This document shows positions 60,673-64,000 of a stretch of 64,000 bases of DNA, in pieces. A model generated the notes under the pieces. The model was given only the letters and a program-made list of their open reading frames with translations. It made no database searches and had not been told where the DNA came from. Source of the stretch: Kitasatospora mediocidica KCTC 9733 (GTDB lineage: Bacteria; Actinomycetota; Actinomycetes; Streptomycetales; Streptomycetaceae); assembly GCF_000744225.1 (NCBI RefSeq), contig NZ_JQLN01000006.1, positions 124,001-188,000 on the forward strand. The letters are read 5' to 3'. The position numbers were made by a program, and so were the translations under genes. Every line of letters starts with the position of its first letter. Position 1 is the first letter of the stretch.

Positions 60673-61853
60673 CAGAGGACCTCGATCCGGGTGACCCACT
60701 TGGTCTGCAGGACGCCGGGTCGGTTGGGGGCGATGATCCGGGCGGGGTAGCCGTGGTCGGGGTCGAGGACCTGGCCGTTGACGCGTAGCGCGAGCAGGGT
60801 GAGCGGGTCGCGGGCGTAGCCGGCGGGCATGTCGGTCACCCGGTACGGCCCGTCCTTCTCCAGGGAGGTGATCTGGACGTGTGCGTCGGCGGGGGCACCG
60901 GCGAGGTCGAGCAGGTCGCGGACGCGCACGCCCGTCCAGTGGGCCGAGGCGCTCCAGCCCTCCACACAGGCGATCGGCAACTCGGCGGTGGTCTGCGGAA
61001 GTTGTGCGAGGTCGGCGAGGGTGAGACGGATCGGGTGCGGGCCCTGGACGGTCAGCTGCCAGTTCTCGGCCGACGCCGTGCTGGTGCCGGCCTGGACGGC
61101 GGTGCGGTTGACCGGCAGGCCCTGCGGCCCGACGTCGGGACGGCGCGGCGCGAACAGGTCCAGCGCGCGCAGCCACGGCACGCTCTGCCCGGCGGTGGTG
61201 AGGGTGACCACCCCTACCGAGGCGGTGACGGCGGTGAGGAACGCCCGGCGCTGCGCCAGGCCCGGCCTGACGCGTCGCCAGTGCCGGGCGATCAGCGGCG
61301 CCTTGGCGGCGATGTGCAGCAGCAGTCCGCCGACCGCCAGCCAGGCCAGCCAGAAGTGCGTCTGGCGGAACGGGAACGGCCACGGGTACCACTGCAGCGT
61401 GTTGAGCAGCCCGGTGAACACCTCCAGCACCATCGCGCCGACCAGGATCGCGATGCTCAGCCGCTCCAGCGCGTGCAACACGCTGCGCGCCGGCGGCCAT
61501 TCGAAGAGCCGGGGGTAGACGGTCCAGAGTTTGGCGCCGAGCAACGGGATCGCGGCGATCCCGCTGATCACGTGCAGCCCCTGGGTGACCTGGTAGCCGT
61601 TCACCGGCCGGCTGGGCAGGTGGTCGCGCAGCCAACCGGGCGGCTGTTGCAGCAGATGGCTGAGCAGTCCGGTCAGGAAGCAGGTGAGCAGGGCCGCGCC
61701 GAGCCAGCGGCCGATCACCACGGCCGTGCGCGGCTCGTGCAGGGCGGAGGTGAAGGTGCCTTCGCGCAGCGGCCCGCGCCGCAGCGCGTCCGGCGGGGTC
61801 GGCAGCGGGAGGTCGTACGGCTTGCGCCGGGGGGCAGGGGTGTCGTCGTCCAC
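60672..61853 (-). CDS. Membrane-bound molybdopterin-dependent oxidoreductase (sulfite-oxidase-like)
   Basis: A 393-aa protein. N-terminal half: four membrane helices like a cytochrome-b-type unit (AALLTCFLTGLLSHLL to WLAWLAVGGLLLHIAAKAPL), with His residues positioned as possible heme ligands. C-terminal half: an Oxidored_molyb domain with the molybdenum Cys in IACVEGWSA (~284) and NRPGVLQTKW near the end. GTG 61853 starts VDDDTPAP. Substrate may be sulfite, protein Met sulfoxide or another oxo compound. Coupled to 60253-60672. Confidence 0.85.
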   Translation of the reverse strand: MDDDTPAPRRKPYDLPLPTPPDALRRGPLREGTFTSALHEPRTAVVIGRWLGAALLTCFLTGLLSHLLQQPPGWLRDHLPSRPVNGYQVTQGLHVISGIAAIPLLGAKLWTVYPRLFEWPPARSVLHALERLSIAILVGAMVLEVFTGLLNTLQWYPWPFPFRQTHFWLAWLAVGGLLLHIAAKAPLIARHWRRVRPGLAQRRAFLTAVTASVGVVTLTTAGQSVPWLRALDLFAPRRPDVGPQGLPVNRTAVQAGTSTASAENWQLTVQGPHPIRLTLADLAQLPQTTAELPIACVEGWSASAHWTGVRVRDLLDLAGAPADAHVQITSLEKDGPYRVTDMPAGYARDPLTLLALRVNGQVLDPDHGYPARIIAPNRPGVLQTKWVTRIEVL

Positions 61854-62007
61854 CCCACCATCACACCGCCTGCGGAGCGCCCTGAGGCGCCAGAACGTGC
61901 TTACGGAAGTCCTACGGAGGCCGCGGCGGGACGGGGGAGTGACGCGTCGACGGCCCGCTCGCGGCGCCACCGCCCGATACCTGGGCCGGGGCGTTAGCCT
62001 CGGGGGC

Positions 62008-62493
62008 GTGACGGACGGCACTGACAGGCATGCGGGTGGCAACGCGCCCGCCGGGTTCGAACTGGGCACCGACGGACCCGGGACCATCGTCGTCGGACTC
62101 GACGGCTCCGACTCCTCCTACCGCGCGGCCGCCTACGGCGCGGGCCTGGCCCGGCGGCAGGGGGCGCTGGTCGCCTTCGTCTACGTCCAGCCCGTCCAGG
62201 CGGCGGGCGCGATGATGGGGGTCGCGGTGGACGCGATCACGCAGGAGGTCGCCGAGGGCCTGCTGGCCGAGATCCGGCAGGCCGTCGAGCGACTCGGCGA
62301 TCCGCGCTCGCTGCGCTGGGAGTTCCGTACCTTCCATGGCGACCCGTACCACGAGCTGGCGAAGGCGGCCGACGACCTCAGGGCCGACGCGGTGGTCGTC
62401 GGCGTCTCCGAACACGTGGGGCACCGGATCGTGGGCTCGGTCGCGGTGCGCCTGGTCCGGGCCGGGCGCTGGCCGGTGACGGTCGTGCCCTGA
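62008..62493 (+). CDS. Universal stress protein
   Basis: A 161-aa UspA-fold protein. GTIVVGLDGSDSSYRAAAYG (~25-44) and the ATP-type loop near VVVGVSEHVGHRIVGSVAVRLVRAGRWPVTVVP (~128-160; G-2x-G-9x-G(S/T)-like pattern) mark the family. GTG 62008 precedes the conserved part. Single domain, cytoplasmic. Role in stress survival is family knowledge. Confidence 0.87.
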   Translation: MTDGTDRHAGGNAPAGFELGTDGPGTIVVGLDGSDSSYRAAAYGAGLARRQGALVAFVYVQPVQAAGAMMGVAVDAITQEVAEGLLAEIRQAVERLGDPRSLRWEFRTFHGDPYHELAKAADDLRADAVVVGVSEHVGHRIVGSVAVRLVRAGRWPVTVVP

Positions 62494-62540
62494 CGGTCGT
62501 GCCCTGACGGTCGCGCCCTGACGGTCGCGCCCTGACGGTA
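62477..62540. repeat. 14-bp tandem repeat across the universal stress protein stop codon
   Basis: Four units of TGACGGTCGYGCCC (62477, 62491, 62505, 62519) and a partial fifth (62533). The stop TGA is the first triplet of unit two. Confidence 0.9.
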
Positions 62541-62603
62541 CGTCAGCGCCACGGGCGGCCCGGGCCGTGAGGTGCGGTCAGACGATGAACTAGCCTGCTG
62601 GCC

Positions 62604-63863
62604 ATGATCGAACTCAGCCTCGCCCAGCGGATGACCGGGCGAATAACCGACGCGCTGCCGCCGCGCGGTCCGCAGCGGTCGCTGCTGCTGTCCAGCTTCG
62701 TGAACCGGGTCGGCAACGGGCTGTTCAACACCGCCTCGGTGCTCTACTTCACGCGGGTGGTGCACCTGTCGGCGGCTCAGGTCGGGCTCGGGCTCACCAT
62801 CGCGGGGGTGGTGGGGCTGTTCGCGGGCATTCCGGCGGGAGACCTGGCGGACCGGCGCGGGCCACGCGGGGTGATGATGCTGACGCTGGCGGTCCAGGCG
62901 CTGACGATGACGGCGTTCGTCTTCGTGCACGCCTGGGGCGCGTTCACGCTGATCGCCTCGCTGGACCTGCTGGCGGCCTCCGCCAACAACGCCGCGCGCG
63001 GCGCGCTGATCGCGCGGGTCGGCGGCGACCGGCCGGCGGCGTTCCGGGCCAGGCTTCGCACCTTCGTCAACGTCGGTGTGGTGTGCGGGACTCTGGGCGC
63101 GGCCTTCGCCGTCCAGATCGACAGCCGGGCGGCGTACACGGCGCTGATCCTGGCCAACGCCGCCAGTTACGTCGGCTGCGGGCTGCTGCTCCTGCGGGTG
63201 CCGAACTACCAGGCGCTGCCCCGGCCGAAGCGCGAGAGCCGCTGGGCGGCGCTCGCCGACCGGCCGTTCGCCCTCTTCGCGCTGCTCGACGGCGCGATGG
63301 GCCTCCAGTACCCGGTCGCCTCGCTGTTGCTGCCGATCTGGATCGCCGCGCACACGCACGCGCCGCGGTGGACCGTCGCCGCCGTCTACGCGGTCAACTC
63401 GGCGGTCTGCGCGCTCTTCCAGCTCAGGATCGGCTCCGCGGTGGAGACCCCGCGCCAGGGTGGCCGGGCGCTGCGGCTGGCCGGGCTGCTCTTTCTGCTG
63501 AGCTGTCCGCTGATGGCCCTGACCGCCGACGTCCCGCCGTGGGCCGCGATCGTGCTGCTGCTCGTCGCGATCACCGTGCACAGCGTCGGGGAGGTGTGGC
63601 AGTCGTCGGCCGGCTTCGCGCTCGGCTTCGGTCTGGCGCCCGAGCACGCCCAGGGCCAGTACCAGGGGCTGGTCGGGCTCGGGTTCGACACCGGCCAGGC
63701 GCTGGCACCGGCGCTGCTGGCCACGGTCTGCCTCGGGCTCGGTCAGCTGGGTTGGCTGCTGCTCGGGGTGTTCTTCGCGGTCCTGGGCCTGCTCGGCCCC
63801 CCGCTCACCGCCTGGGCCGAACGCACCCGCCCGCCCGCACCCGCGGCGTCGACGTCCGGCTGA
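62604..63863 (+). CDS. MFS transporter
   Basis: A 419-aa MFS protein with 12 predicted helices. Helix 1 is SLLLSSFVNRVGNGLFNTASVLYF. The loop 2-3 signature is GDLADRRGPRG (~82). It resembles drug or metabolite exporters. ATG 62604 has no strong SD. Substrate unknown. Confidence 0.9.
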   Translation: MIELSLAQRMTGRITDALPPRGPQRSLLLSSFVNRVGNGLFNTASVLYFTRVVHLSAAQVGLGLTIAGVVGLFAGIPAGDLADRRGPRGVMMLTLAVQALTMTAFVFVHAWGAFTLIASLDLLAASANNAARGALIARVGGDRPAAFRARLRTFVNVGVVCGTLGAAFAVQIDSRAAYTALILANAASYVGCGLLLLRVPNYQALPRPKRESRWAALADRPFALFALLDGAMGLQYPVASLLLPIWIAAHTHAPRWTVAAVYAVNSAVCALFQLRIGSAVETPRQGGRALRLAGLLFLLSCPLMALTADVPPWAAIVLLLVAITVHSVGEVWQSSAGFALGFGLAPEHAQGQYQGLVGLGFDTGQALAPALLATVCLGLGQLGWLLLGVFFAVLGLLGPPLTAWAERTRPPAPAASTSG

Positions 63864-63952
63864 GCGCGCCGGCACCGCCAACACCGCCGACCCCGTCGGC
63901 ACCGCCACAAACGCACTGGCGGGCCGGGCGGCTGTGGCGGCATCCTGTCCTG

Positions 63953-64000
63953 ATGCTGATCAGAGAAGCCACCGTCGCGGACTGGCCCGCCATCTGGCCG
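63953..64000 (+). CDS. GNAT N-acetyltransferase, N-terminal fragment
   Basis: The 16 codons MLIREATVADWPAIWP match the first beta-strand and helix of GNAT acetyltransferases. The gene continues beyond the window. Confidence 0.6.
   Translation, partial: MLIREATVADWPAIWP

Overview
The window is high-GC actinobacterial DNA and most likely the chromosome of a Streptomyces or Kitasatospora species. The evidence is third-position G/C bias, many GTG and TTG starts behind GGAGG-type ribosome binding sites, a conservon signalling operon, a SARP-type regulator, a mycothiol-dependent-type enzyme and the actinobacterial MurT/GatD pair. Species cannot be fixed from the sequence alone.

Layout. 1-2.6 kb: end of a urease accessory operon (ureG, ureD) converging on an FAD monooxygenase. 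2.6-3.5 kb: an array of about 19-bp palindromic repeats in front of a CGNR zinc-finger protein. 3.5-9.7 kb: a graveyard of mobile DNA. It holds IS5-type transposase remnants, an IS3-type element with a clear programmed-frameshift site but a second, disabling frameshift, and a complete group II intron with an RT-maturase-HNH protein. The intron abuts the stop codon of an antisense membrane-protein gene. 9.7-24.5 kb: mostly core or semi-core genes (CtaG-like oxidase assembly factor, PfkA, MurT/GatD, an ACT-GNAT protein, a PLP decarboxylase, a HELGH secreted protein, a GH16 glucanase-like secreted protein, a phosphodiesterase). 24.7-29.1 kb: a complete conservon (CvnA kinase, roadblock CvnB, DUF742 CvnC, GTPase CvnD and a CYP157-like P450 that lacks the ExxR motif). 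29.4-38.7 kb: an FAD protein, a SARP regulator with an orphan SARP-like heptamer repeat nearby, an RDD protein, a 60-aa acidic peptide facing AsnB, DoxX and DUF4383 membrane proteins, MtnP and a Pit phosphate transporter.

38.7-48.5 kb is the most unusual part. A 77-aa peptide gene followed by a P450 is transcribed leftwards. Divergent to it is a 42-aa acidic peptide gene (C-terminus rich in Ser, Tyr, Phe), then a nested RNA hairpin, an M29-like aminopeptidase-fold protein, a phytanoyl-CoA-dioxygenase-type hydroxylase, an MFS exporter and an 89-aa protein. A LuxR-type regulator and an M16 peptidase pair (one catalytic, one degenerate) follow. The layout is that of one or two ribosomal-peptide (RiPP-like) biosynthetic loci: precursor, tailoring enzymes, exporter, regulator and candidate leader protease. 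I do not recognise the set as a described class.

48.6-64 kb: a hypothetical-MoxR-VWA/metallopeptidase triad, NIPSNAP, an Lrp-type regulator divergent from lactate 2-monooxygenase, a mycothiol-dependent-type enzyme, DUF5954, a TetR gene divergent from an in-frame cupin/hydrolase fusion, a membrane-bound molybdopterin oxidoreductase pair, a universal stress protein, an MFS transporter and the start of a GNAT gene. Several genes here carry short tandem repeats running across their stop codons.
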